Source of the DNA: Rhizobium lentis
GTDB taxonomy: Bacteria > Pseudomonadota > Alphaproteobacteria > Rhizobiales > Rhizobiaceae
Assembly: GCF_014200175.1 (NCBI RefSeq)
Contig: NZ_JACHBD010000011.1
Coordinates: 1 to 64,000, forward strand
Direction of reading: 5' to 3'
DNA length: 64,000 nucleotides
Part shown: positions 1 through 7,713 of the stretch, piece after piece
Position numbering within the stretch: position 1 is the first letter of the stretch
Layout: each line of letters opens with the position of its first letter
The notes under the pieces: generated by a model
What the model was told of the DNA's origin: nothing
The model's input: only the letters and a program-made list of their open reading frames with translations
Databases searched by the model: none
Program-made: the position numbers and the translations under genes

Positions 1-239
1 ATCAATGCCAAGCTGAAAGGTATGCCTGGACGCGGCGAGTGGCGTTGTTCCCGATGCGGAAGCGCGATCTGCGTTCGAGGCTGCGGCGAAGGAAGAGCGG
101 CACGCCGCTTGCGGCGTTGTCCGCCGGTTCGGCGGCGATGATGGTCGACATGGAATTTGATCCGAATCCGCGGACGGCTGCGTCAAGGCAGTCCGTCCGA
201 CATAAAAGGATCGCGTCACGGCGCTACCGCAACGCGGGG

Positions 240-644
240 TCAGGCAAGAATCGGATCGGAAGGCGGCGCGCGAGGGCCAATATTGCGCGGAAAGAGCTGG
301 CGATGGAAGGCTTCGGCCTTGCGAGGGAGCTCGACAGTCGCTGCCAGCAGCATCGGTGAGCCGACGAGATCCGTCGGCGTCGGCAGGAGCACGGAGGCTG
401 TGATGCGGCAGGCTTCGCAGCCTCGGAAATGCGCTGCCGTGTCATGCTGCTTCCCCGCCTCGTCAGTGATCCTCACGCAAAGCGTAGGGACCGTTCCATC
501 GGGAAGCGTATATTCGGTAAGGTTTGGAACACCCGCGTCAGCGCTCAGAGCAGGAACTTGATGCGCGAAGCCGACGAACAACAGAGCAACGGCGCACAGA
601 GTGCGCACCGCCCATTGCTCGAATTGCGTCAGATAGCGTTTCAT
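240..644 (-). CDS. small exported hypothetical protein with a CxxC motif
   Basis: A 134-residue protein whose function I do not recognise. Residues about 12-35 are hydrophobic and end in an alanine-rich stretch, so it is probably exported or membrane-anchored. A CxxC pair lies at C76 and C79, within GCEACRITAS, followed by a proline-rich tail. This resembles the small DUF2946-type exported proteins that sit near metal-uptake and PepSY genes, but that link is an inference. The ATG at 644 was chosen over an upstream start at 785 because a GGGG-type ribosome site precedes it and the hydrophobic segment then becomes N-terminal. A decayed PepSY gene lies about 0.9 kb away, which agrees with a metal or redox context. 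Confidence 0.55.
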   Translation of the reverse strand: MKRYLTQFEQWAVRTLCAVALLFVGFAHQVPALSADAGVPNLTEYTLPDGTVPTLCVRITDEAGKQHDTAAHFRGCEACRITASVLLPTPTDLVGSPMLLAATVELPRKAEAFHRQLFPRNIGPRAPPSDPILA

Positions 645-842
645 TGTTCCCCGCCGCAAAGGCGCGACGAACCTGATAGCGGCAATCACGGCAAAGCTCA
701 ATGCGGCATTCTGTTCGCGCCCTGATGCGGCAGGTCGCTGAGCTCCTGATCGCCGAACCGATCCTGAAAAGAAACGCGGCCGCATATACCAACGTCGCCT
801 GTATCCACATCAGCGGGCCCGCTTTCTCTTATAAAGCGTTAG

Positions 843-1529
843 GGCGGGGGGTCATTTGTATCTCTCCCTGCGTTGATATCAGTCGGAGTGCCGTCAGTAG
901 CCGCAAATGCGACGAGCACCTTAGCGTTGTTTCCTGGCGGATTGGCGAGTTCGTGGGTTTACCGTGACGGTGTTAAGAGTGTTTGCGGCGTCAATGTCTT
1001 TCCTATTGCTACCGTGACGGTGGTGGGTGGTGTGGCCGGAAGCGTTTTGTTGCTTCTAACCCCATCCAGCGTATTCGATGGCATCCTGCCATGGCTGTTG
1101 CTGGCGGCGACATTGATGCTTGCTGCAGGTTCAAGACTCAGCGCCCAGCTTCGGACGCAGACGCGTGCGAATGCTTTTGCATTCGCAATAGTTCAGTTCT
1201 TGCTGGGGCTTTATGGCGGCTATTTCGGGGGCGCAGTGGGTCTCATGATGCTCGCGGCGTGGAGCGCGCTCGGGGGCGGAGACATCAAGAGCCTGAATCC
1301 GACAAGAATGGTGATGGTAACTGCCGCGAACGCAGTTGCCGTAGTCGTCTTCATACTGGCCGAGCCTATCGTGTGGCAACAGTGCATTTCCATGACGTTA
1401 GGAGCGGTTATCGGCGGGTGGATCGGAGCGCATGTCGGACGCAGGCAGCCATCATCAGTCGTACGAGCGCTCACTCTTGCAGTCGCCGTTTTGACGACGG
1501 CGGTGTTCTTTTCCCGAGCCTATCTTTGA
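843..1529 (+). pseudogene. TauE/SafE (TSUP) family exporter, 5'-truncated
   Basis: The protein reads as a sulfite/organosulfonate exporter-type membrane protein of the TSUP family. The family signature (glycines followed by SFVSLPAL, then VANATST and a PGG motif) begins immediately after an in-frame TAG at 840-842. The first transmembrane helix and any normal start codon are therefore missing. The remaining frame is open to 1529, with several hydrophobic segments and the second-half GLYGGYFGG motif. The only start codon near the front is a TTG at 873 inside the signature. The rest shows no frameshift, so the truncation may be recent. Expression from a cryptic start cannot be excluded. Confidence 0.7.
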
Positions 1530-1544
1530 GTAGGTCGGGGGCAC

Positions 1545-1808
1545 CTAGGAAGCTGGGTCTACGGTATTGGGGAAGAACTCTCTCGTTTCCCGATCCAGAT
1601 TGCCAGCTTGCCCGCCGTTATCGAGAATGCCGATCGCCAGACATTGGCGTTCGCACCCAGTAGCCGACCAGGGCATGCCAGTGATGGCGAGGAAAAAGAT
1701 CAGGATGCCGGCGAATGCCCCTGTCACAGCGTGCAGGTCGCGCCAGAACACCCGACGCGCCGGTGCAGATGGTCGGTGACACCGGCTGGGCTCAGCCGTC
1801 CACTCGGC
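1545..1808 (-). pseudogene. PepSY-associated transmembrane protein remnant
   Basis: The reverse frame contains the RDLHAVTGAFAGILIFFLAI-type segment typical of the last part of PepSY-TM proteins (iron or copper siderophore-reductase-like membrane proteins), preceded by proline-rich sequence. The frame meets a stop at 1809-1811, exactly where the neighbouring SnoaL-like gene ends, so the N-terminal half is absent. After the helix (GMPWSA) the sequence no longer resembles the family. It is a short leftover. The match is by recognition of the helix motif only. Confidence 0.5.
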
Positions 1809-2228
1809 TCATGCGACATCGATGATTTCGGTGATTTTTTCACCCGCCACCGTGAAGATCGACACACCGGATACGTCAATCTCCTGACCCGCTACCCAGC
1901 CGTTTGCCAAATCGGAAGCGATAACACCGTTAAACTGGACGTGAAGCACGGTCCTGCCATCTCTTGTCGACGATGATACGACCTTCTGGCGGCGTGATTT
2001 GAACATGGAGGCGCTCGACCGTGCGAGTTCCGCAAAGGCATCGCGTCCTTTCAGCGCGTGCGTGGTCTCTCCGCTCATTACATGAAGGAACGATACGCCG
2101 CCATCCAACTGTTCGACCATTCTGTCGATATCCTTGAGGTTATATGCGGTCACATAGTCGGCGACAGGGCGCGGCAATGCATCTTGAGACGTCTCACGTT
2201 GTTCAGACATAAATAAAGCCTTGATCAT
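1809..2228 (-). CDS. SnoaL-like / NTF2-fold protein
   Basis: A 139-residue single-domain protein with the layout of SnoaL-like polyketide-cyclase/ketosteroid-isomerase proteins: an N-terminal helix with YVTAYNLKDIDRMV, a central LKGRDAF stretch, and C-terminal strands ending in GEKITEIIDVA. These proteins bind small hydrophobic ligands in a cone-shaped pocket; the substrate is unknown here. It is divergent from a LysR regulator starting at 2408, a usual arrangement for a regulated target. A second start at 2210 (MSEQ) is equally possible, and neither has a clear ribosome site. The gene is intact, unlike its neighbours. Confidence 0.7.
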   Translation of the reverse strand: MIKALFMSEQRETSQDALPRPVADYVTAYNLKDIDRMVEQLDGGVSFLHVMSGETTHALKGRDAFAELARSSASMFKSRRQKVVSSSTRDGRTVLHVQFNGVIASDLANGWVAGQEIDVSGVSIFTVAGEKITEIIDVA

Positions 2229-2407
2229 GTGTCGAAATCAGTCGCAGGAAAGATAGCCTGCGTGATTGTTTCTCGCTATTTCAAAGGAAGCAACACCCTG
2301 TATAACGGCGGTCGACACGCTTCCCGAATGGTTCACGCCACCGCGTTGCGAAAGTGTCTTCGAGGCAATTGTGGCAAAACCAAAACAGCTCTTTGACGGT
2401 GAAGAAC

Positions 2408-3367
2408 ATGGCAGATCGAGACGACTTTGTCGGTTTGGACGAACGGGCGGTTTTTTATTTTCTCTGCGTATATGAGCATGGATCATTGCGTTCCGCTGCC
2501 GAGGCCCTGGGGCTGACGCCATCGGCAATCGGCAGAAAGATCCAAATTCTCGAGCACCAGATTGGATACCCGCTTTTGAATCGAGACCTGCGAGGGTCGA
2601 AGCCCACACCGGCAGCTGATCTGCTGGCAAAATACCTGAAGGACCGAAACAAGCGTGACCGCCAGGTTCTTCACCAGATTTCCGAGCATGAGGGGCTGGA
2701 GAGCGGGGAAATTGCCATCAGTACGGGTGAAGGCTTCGCTCAGGACATGATGGAAACCGTCTTGGCGGAATTCATGCTCGCTCGTCCTGGCATACGGGTA
2801 AAGGTCGCGATTGGAACAACCGAAGAAATCATCAAGGACCTCCTTGAAAACCGTGCCGATGTCGCGATCGCCTATAATGCCAATCGGAACGACGAAATCG
2901 AAATCGTTGCTGAGTGCTCAGACCCCTTATGCGCCTATGTGCATCAAAGCCATCCGCTGGCGGGTAAAGGTGAGGCTTATCTAAGCGAGCTCACCGACTA
3001 TCCGTCTGCGCTGCATTCGAAATCGTCAGGTATTCGAGCAGCAATGACGCGGTTTCAAAACGATGAAGGGATAACGCCGAGGATTCAGTTCGAGACAAGC
3101 TCCCTCCAGCTGTTAAAGTCCTATGTCGAGAAAAACATCGGCATTACGTTTCTGCCGGCTTCGGCGGGGACATTCCTGTTTGCTGCGGAGATAAAGAGGA
3201 TCTCCCTGATAGACGCCGCTTTTGATAATGCAACGAACCAGTTGATGCTGCACCGAGGGCGGGCTCACTCTGGGATCACAATGCAATTGATAGGGATCGC
3301 GCGGGAAAAAATGATAACACTGCGAACGAAAGAAGCCCCTTCGAAAAGGAGACGGACTCATTCGTGA
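2408..3367 (+). CDS. LysR-family transcriptional regulator
   Basis: A 319-residue regulator. The N-terminal winged helix-turn-helix (residues about 8-65) contains GSLRSAAEALGLTPSAIGRKIQILE, followed by a LysR substrate-binding domain (about 95-300) with the typical ADVAIAYN and GITFLPASA segments. LysR proteins bind a promoter upstream of a divergent target and respond to a small co-inducer. The divergent SnoaL-like gene is the obvious candidate target across the 180-bp gap. The ATG at 2408 places the HTH at the usual distance from the N-terminus. A GTG at 2354 would add 18 unlikely residues. The basic C-terminal tail (KRRRTHS) is unusual but short. Confidence 0.85.
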   Translation: MADRDDFVGLDERAVFYFLCVYEHGSLRSAAEALGLTPSAIGRKIQILEHQIGYPLLNRDLRGSKPTPAADLLAKYLKDRNKRDRQVLHQISEHEGLESGEIAISTGEGFAQDMMETVLAEFMLARPGIRVKVAIGTTEEIIKDLLENRADVAIAYNANRNDEIEIVAECSDPLCAYVHQSHPLAGKGEAYLSELTDYPSALHSKSSGIRAAMTRFQNDEGITPRIQFETSSLQLLKSYVEKNIGITFLPASAGTFLFAAEIKRISLIDAAFDNATNQLMLHRGRAHSGITMQLIGIAREKMITLRTKEAPSKRRRTHS

Positions 3368-3660
3368 CGAAAACTGGGTGCAACCCGTAAATCACGGATA
3401 GAGGCCCAGCTTTGGAAACTAGTAATGTCAGAGCTCGACAAAATCAGAAACATGACGCGCCGCTCTCCGGCATATTCGAACCCTTCCTCGTCTGGGGATA
3501 CCAAGATCAGCAGCGGATCATCGACGGTTTCGGAGGGAAATCCTCCGGGACGGCTGTCGGCGTTCAGTAGAATAACGTGAGCCGCTTCAAGTCCTCTCGA
3601 AGCGTGGATCGTTTTGAAGGACATGCGCAATCCGGGGTGTCCGTATCGAAGATCCGGCAT
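3358..3660 (-). pseudogene. UvrD-like DNA helicase fragment
   Basis: The reverse frame carries helicase motif V of superfamily 1 (SFKTIHASRGLEAAHVILLN) and the downstream ERRVM stretch that normally leads into motif VI. After ERRVM (about position 3450) the expected V-LTRAR motif is replaced by unrelated sequence. Upstream, the frame closes at about 3676. Only about 70 family residues of a normally 600-900-residue protein remain, so this is a gene fragment. It abuts the epoxide-hydrolase fragment on the other strand, suggesting a recombination or deletion joint near 3660. Confidence 0.65.
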
Positions 3661-3667
3661 ATTCGGG

Positions 3668-4036
3668 ATGCTCGATCACGATGATCGTAGCCGCGACCTG
3701 ATCACGCGCGTCTTCGATGGCGCCGATGAAGGGCTGACGCGTGACGATGTCCTCGACAACATTACGCTCTATTGGCTTACCAACACCGCAGTCTCCTCGG
3801 CGCGTCTCTACTGGGAAAGCAAGCTTGCCTTCTTTCAGCCGAAAGGAGTCGAGCTGCCGATGGGCGTGAGCGCATTTCCGGACGAGATCTATACCGCGCC
3901 GGAAAGCTGGGCGCGAAAGGCCTATCCCAAGCTCATCCACTACAAGCGGCTTTCCAAGGGCGGCCATTTTGCCGCATGGGAACAGCCACAGGTTCTGGCT
4001 GAAGAACTGCGCGGAACCTTCCGTCCGCTGCGTTGA
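3668..4036 (+). pseudogene. epoxide hydrolase (alpha/beta hydrolase) C-terminal fragment
   Basis: The frame matches the C-terminal third of bacterial epoxide-hydrolase-like alpha/beta hydrolases: LDNITLYWLTNTAVSSARLYWE, then VSAFPDEIY, and the catalytic-histidine segment KGGHFAAWEQP near the end. The nucleophile elbow and oxyanion-hole regions that should precede it are missing. The family resemblance starts around 3668, directly beside the helicase fragment. It cannot be a working hydrolase without the nucleophile. No ribosome site is visible. Confidence 0.7.
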
Positions 4037-4081
4037 GGAAAACGGCGACGCCCGGCAGGATATGCTGGGCGTCGACTATCG

Positions 4082-4225
4082 AGGCATTCGTGGAACTTAC
4101 CTGCTACTACAATCCTGGTCGCCTTGACCGGCATTCTGCTGCTCTCGATCGTGATCGATCCGGTGACGGCTGGCGGCCTACTTGCCCCGCTTTTTGTGGC
4201 GATGGACCTGTTCGCGCTCCGCTAT
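4082..4225 (+). pseudogene. TauE/SafE-type membrane protein fragment
   Basis: About 48 codons read as one or two membrane helices of a TauE/SafE exporter (ALTGILLLSIVIDPVTAGGL, then APLFVAMDLFALRY). The sequence then runs into unrelated residues and the 3' end of a convergent gene. There is no start codon with a ribosome site. It is a different TSUP subtype from the one at 843-1529, so it is not simply a copy. Identification rests on the motif alone. Confidence 0.4.
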
Positions 4226-4288
4226 ACGGCTTTCCGGAACCGGCAAACAAACCGTTGGAGCGAGGCAATATTGCTGCCGCGCCCGGTA

Positions 4289-4879
4289 TTACCCAACCTG
4301 CTTCACAGCGAGGGTGCCTTTGGCAAGCGGCCTGATCAACGACTTTGCCGAAACGGTCGGATCGAGCCAGTTGGCCCATGCGTTGCGCTCGAGGATGACG
4401 ATCTGCCGGTCGTGGTAGGGCGCGATATCCGGTCCCGGCGCCATCGTCAGCATCGTGAAGGCCTCTCCAATCTCCGGCGTTTCGCGCCAGATGCCGGCGA
4501 TGCAGAAGATCGGCTCATCCTTCTTGGTGAACAGCCATTTGTCCTTGCGCTTCTTCTTTGGATCCTGTGGTTCGGTGAACTCGTAAAAGCCGTCGGCGAC
4601 GATCAGGCAGCGATTGGAAGCGAACTCCCGACCTTCCGACCGAAAATTATACACCGGGCGTTTGTTTGGTCCGGGCCAACTCCAGCGCCGCTGCACGAGC
4701 TCGGCCTCATCGCCGGCTCCATCGATCGTCCGGATGATTGGGCCGACGTCGGTAATCTTAATGTCCTCGCGCGCTTCGAGGTTCGGTATGCCCTCACCAA
4801 AGCGGATCTTGATCTTCACATCGGCGAAGTCCTTCGCGATCGAAGCAGCATCCACCATCAGCCGATAATCATTGCACAT
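4289..4879 (-). CDS. SOS response-associated peptidase (SRAP/YedK/HMCES family)
   Basis: A 196-residue canonical SRAP protein. In this family the N-terminal methionine is removed and Cys2 forms a thiazolidine crosslink with abasic sites in single-stranded DNA, shielding them. Here Cys2 (MCNDYR) is present, as are the other catalytic positions: N78 (NFRSEG), E100 (ADGFYEF) and H156 (APYHDRQ). Length is normal. Its start lies 36 bp from a LexA box, which agrees with SOS control, and the neighbours dinB, imuAB and dnaE2 are all translesion-synthesis genes. A divergent, degenerate paralogue starts at 4936 on the other side of the same box. Confidence 0.93.
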   Translation of the reverse strand: MCNDYRLMVDAASIAKDFADVKIKIRFGEGIPNLEAREDIKITDVGPIIRTIDGAGDEAELVQRRWSWPGPNKRPVYNFRSEGREFASNRCLIVADGFYEFTEPQDPKKKRKDKWLFTKKDEPIFCIAGIWRETPEIGEAFTMLTMAPGPDIAPYHDRQIVILERNAWANWLDPTVSAKSLIRPLAKGTLAVKQVG

Positions 4880-4915
4880 GCGTCCTCCATGACAGGTTGG
4901 TTGCTTCGAAAAATT

Positions 4916-4930
4916 GTTCCTGATATGTTC
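4916..4930 (+). promoter_or_regulatory. LexA box (GTTC-N7-GTTC) between the two SRAP genes
   Basis: A direct repeat GTTC CTGATAT GTTC has the alphaproteobacterial LexA operator form. It lies in the 56-bp gap between divergent SRAP genes, 36 bp from one start and 5 bp from the other. A single LexA dimer could repress both. The same motif recurs before imuA. Confidence 0.8.
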
Positions 4931-4935
4931 TGTCC

Positions 4936-5433
4936 ATGATGCGCGCGAAGGTTTTCCAGCCAGACGCCCCGCTCGATGAGCGCCGCGTCATCATAAGACG
5001 CCATGACGGCGATGTGGAGATGGTGGAGCTGCCATGGGGGCTGCGTCCCCGCGATGGCGGTCCGCGCGCCGCAAACGTCGTCCGATCGGAAGGACGGAGC
5101 TTCCCGACGCACCGCTGCCTGATCCCAGCTTCGGAGTTTCGCCATAGAAGCTTCAGCTTCGCGCTCGCCAATGGCGACTGGTTCTATTTCGCGGGGATCT
5201 GGCGGCCGGCGGCTGAGGATTGGCCGGAAGCCTATGCCATCCTTACCATCGAAGCGAATGCCGATATCGCGCCCTTCCATAACAGGCAGATGGCAGTGCT
5301 GACACGGGACCAACGCATGGCGTGGCTCGATGGAACTGTTGCCGAAGAGGAAATCCTGCGGCCGCTTCCGGCGGGGACATTCCGGGTCAAGCGCCGGGCT
5401 GGCGCCTCCGCTCAGCCCCTCCTGGCGATCTAA
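4936..5433 (+). CDS. degenerate SRAP-family paralogue lacking catalytic residues
   Basis: A 165-residue protein clearly of the SRAP fold: WGLRPRD, RSEGRSFPTHRCLIPASEF, and ADIAPFHNRQ near residues 110-118. It lacks the N-terminal Met-Cys; it begins MMRAK, and an in-frame TGA at 4921-4923 prevents any upstream Cys start. Aligned on RSEG, the catalytic Asn position is a valine (Asn is one residue early) and the catalytic Glu position is H70; only the His (H115) is kept. It therefore should not form the thiazolidine crosslink. The start codon is only 5 bp from the LexA box, leaving no room for a normal ribosome site and suggesting a leaderless mRNA. It overlaps the convergent dinB by 4 bp. Confidence 0.8.
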   Translation: MMRAKVFQPDAPLDERRVIIRRHDGDVEMVELPWGLRPRDGGPRAANVVRSEGRSFPTHRCLIPASEFRHRSFSFALANGDWFYFAGIWRPAAEDWPEAYAILTIEANADIAPFHNRQMAVLTRDQRMAWLDGTVAEEEILRPLPAGTFRVKRRAGASAQPLLAI

Positions 5434-6521
5434 AGCGCCAACCGCAGCTGCGGCTCCGTTGAAGCGGCGCGCCGTTCCAGCGAGGAGAGGGTGACACCGA
5501 GCAGGCGCATGCCCTTTCGGGTCGGAAAGATCGGCGCCAGCAGCAGGCCGACGATCTCCTCAAGGTCGGCGATCGCGGCCAGAGGAGTGGGAACAGTCTT
5601 GCTGCGGGTGATCTGGTTGAAGTCGGCATATTTGACCTTGAGGGTCACCGTCTTGGCGCCGATCCCATTGGCCTCGCAATAACCCCACACCTTTTCGATC
5701 AGCGGCAGAAGCCCTTCGCGCGCCGGCTCGTAGGCATGGAGATCTTGCGAGAAGGTATCTTCGGCTCCGACGGATTTTCGTACCCGGTTCGGCTTGACCT
5801 GGCGCTCATCGATGCCGCGGGCGATGCCGTAAAAATAGGGACCGGACTTCCCGAAATGATCCACCAGGAATTCCAGCGTCTTTCCCTTGAGGTCGGCACC
5901 AGTGTCGATCCCCAGCCGGTGCATCTTTTCGGCTGTTGCCGGCCCCACGCCATGGAATTTCTTGACGGGAAGGGCTTCGACGAAAGCCGGCCCGTTTTTC
6001 GGGGTGATGACCGCCTGGCCGTTGGGCTTGTTGAGGTCGCTCGCCATCTTGGCGAGGAACTTGTTATAGGAAATACCCGCCGATGCGTTGAGGCCGGTGA
6101 CCGCTTTGATCTTGGCGCGTATCGCCAGCGCGATCTCGGTGGCGATGTCCATGCCTTTCAGGTTCTCGGTGACATCGAGATAGGCTTCATCGAGCGACAG
6201 CGGCTCGATCAGCGGGGTGTATTCCGCAAAGATTTCCCGGATTTGCTGCGACACCGCCTTGTAGACGTCGAAGCGCGGCGGCACGAAAATCAGGTCCGGG
6301 CACTTTCGCTTGGCGGTCACCGACGGCATGGCTGAGTGAACGCCGAATTTGCGCGCCTCGTAACTCGCCGCCGCTACCACGCCGCGAGCGGCGGATCCAC
6401 CGACGGCGATTGGCTTACCGCGCAGTTCCGGATTATCGCGCTGCTCGACTGACGCATAAAAGGCGTCCATGTCGACATGGACGATCTTGCGCGGCCGCTC
6501 GTGACCTTCATCGTTTGTCAT
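5430..6521 (-). CDS. dinB: DNA polymerase IV (Y-family translesion polymerase)
   Basis: A 363-residue Y-family polymerase that extends past damaged bases during SOS. The metal-binding residues are intact: D17 and D19 in HVDMDAFYASVE, and D110-E111 in LSLDEAYLDVT. A helix-hairpin-helix region (FHGVGPATAEKM) and the little-finger domain follow. The extreme C-terminus, PQLRLAL, resembles a sliding-clamp-binding peptide. The start has a GGAAG ribosome site. The stop of the upstream small cysteine protein overlaps this start by 14 bp, indicating one transcript and translational coupling. LexA control would come from the box at 6893-6907. Confidence 0.95.
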   Translation of the reverse strand: MTNDEGHERPRKIVHVDMDAFYASVEQRDNPELRGKPIAVGGSAARGVVAAASYEARKFGVHSAMPSVTAKRKCPDLIFVPPRFDVYKAVSQQIREIFAEYTPLIEPLSLDEAYLDVTENLKGMDIATEIALAIRAKIKAVTGLNASAGISYNKFLAKMASDLNKPNGQAVITPKNGPAFVEALPVKKFHGVGPATAEKMHRLGIDTGADLKGKTLEFLVDHFGKSGPYFYGIARGIDERQVKPNRVRKSVGAEDTFSQDLHAYEPAREGLLPLIEKVWGYCEANGIGAKTVTLKVKYADFNQITRSKTVPTPLAAIADLEEIVGLLLAPIFPTRKGMRLLGVTLSSLERRAASTEPQLRLAL

Positions 6522-6873
6522 GACTTACTTCCATCGGGACCATCTGTGTCCGCCAGACATGGGAAGTGCGCGCCGCATTTGTCACCTTCCGGCGTTTGCA
6601 TGCGCAACCCATGGCCATCCGCCGGCGGAGTACCGCGAAGCTCGCACCGCCGCCGAACGCTTTCACCAACAGCTTGCGCTCGATCGTGCCATGGCGGTCA
6701 CATCGCTGACAGATGAATTCGATAACCGGCTCACGATAATCCTTCAGTATCAAATCATTCAACGGCTCCGTCGGGCCATGCGAAAAAATTCCTAATTCAG
6801 CCATCGAATTGAATCCGTTCATGGAATTCGTCAGGCCCTCCTCCGCCTCAACTTCAGCGCGCTTCCTGTGCAT
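6508..6873 (-). CDS. small CxxC/CxC protein co-transcribed with dinB
   Basis: A 121-residue protein I cannot assign to a family. Residues 50-95 hold paired cysteines, C55-x2-C58 (FICQRCDRHG) and C90-x-C92 (MGCACKRRK), a zinc-ribbon-like arrangement inside a basic region. This would suit nucleic-acid or protein binding. It ends inside the dinB start (14-bp overlap) and begins 20 bp from the LexA box shared with imuA, so it should be part of the SOS regulon. The ATG at 6873 was chosen because the longer frame to 6924 would run through the LexA box; starts at 6819 and 6801 are also possible. Function is unknown. Confidence 0.6.
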   Translation of the reverse strand: MHRKRAEVEAEEGLTNSMNGFNSMAELGIFSHGPTEPLNDLILKDYREPVIEFICQRCDRHGTIERKLLVKAFGGGASFAVLRRRMAMGCACKRRKVTNAARTSHVWRTQMVPMEVSHDKR

Positions 6874-6892
6874 TGACTCGTTTTTGCTTTGA

Positions 6893-6907
6893 GAACAAAT
6901 AAAGAAC
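6893..6907 (-). promoter_or_regulatory. LexA box shared by imuA and the dinB operon
   Basis: GAAC AAATAAA GAAC on the plus strand is GTTC-N7-GTTC on the minus strand, the alphaproteobacterial LexA operator. It lies between the divergent imuA (start 6952) and the small cysteine protein/dinB unit (start near 6873), so it could control both. Confidence 0.85.
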
Positions 6908-6951
6908 ATATCGCATTTTCTCAAGTCAAAACGGGCTGCCGCAAGGAGATC

Positions 6952-7713
6952 ATGACTGCATCAGTCGCCACTTCGAATGCCGTTCTCAATGGGTTGCGCG
7001 AAAAAATCGCCAGCCTGGAAGGAGTGGGTTCGCGCCGTCGCAGTGTCCTGCCGTTCGGCGTTGGCGAGATCGATGCGCGGCTGCCGGGCGGTGGCCTGGC
7101 CTACGGCGCGCTGCATGAAGTGGCCGGCGGCGGGAACGGCGCGATCGACGGAGCGGCCGCGGCCCTCTTCATCGGCGGGATTGCGGCCCGTACCACCGGC
7201 AAGGTCGTCTGGTGCCTGACGCGTTTCGACCTGTTCTTTCCCGCACTCGCCCAGGCCGGGCTTCACCCCGACCGCGTCATCTTCGTCGAATGCGACAAGG
7301 AAGAGACGGTGCTGGCGAGCTTCGAAGAGGCCTTGCGCTATGGCGGCCTCGGCGCGGTCGTCGCTGAGCTGGTGCGCCTGCCCATTACAGCATCGCGCCG
7401 GCTCCAGCTTGCAGCGGAAAAGTCCGGCACATTGGGCCTGGTGATCCGCCGCTGGCGGCGCCAGACGGAAGCCTCCGATTTTGGTATGCCGACGGCCGCG
7501 GCAACCCGCTGGCGGATCTCGGTGCTGCCGTCCGAGCCGCTTCCGGTGCCGGGTATCGGTCGCGCGCGCTGGCTGGCGGAGCTCATGCGGGTCAGGGCAG
7601 GCGAGGGAGGAGAATTCATTATCGGAGCAAGTGATGGCAAGGGTCGTATCTGTCTTTCTTCCGACACTGCCGACCGACCGGATCAGGCGCGCCGATCCTT
7701 CGCTCAATCCTGA
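6952..7713 (+). CDS. imuA: ImuA, mutasome accessory protein (RecA/SulA-like)
   Basis: A 253-residue protein with the RecA-like core seen in ImuA: LPFGVGEIDARLPGGGLAYGALHEV at residues about 35-60, then a segment GKVVWCLTRFDLFFPALAQAG with the order and spacing of this family. ImuA, ImuB and DnaE2 form the inducible mutagenic translesion complex of many bacteria lacking PolV. The ATG at 6952 follows AAGGAG. A LexA box lies 45 bp upstream. The 3' end overlaps imuB by 80 bp, so the last 27 residues are encoded in the same DNA as the imuB N-terminus. The tail is variable in the family, which makes this tolerable. Confidence 0.9.
   Translation: MTASVATSNAVLNGLREKIASLEGVGSRRRSVLPFGVGEIDARLPGGGLAYGALHEVAGGGNGAIDGAAAALFIGGIAARTTGKVVWCLTRFDLFFPALAQAGLHPDRVIFVECDKEETVLASFEEALRYGGLGAVVAELVRLPITASRRLQLAAEKSGTLGLVIRRWRRQTEASDFGMPTAAATRWRISVLPSEPLPVPGIGRARWLAELMRVRAGEGGEFIIGASDGKGRICLSSDTADRPDQARRSFAQS

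Noticed and set aside
2..151. 49-codon minus-strand frame at the window start
   Set aside because: Too short, no ribosome site, no family pattern; it may be the edge of something outside the window.
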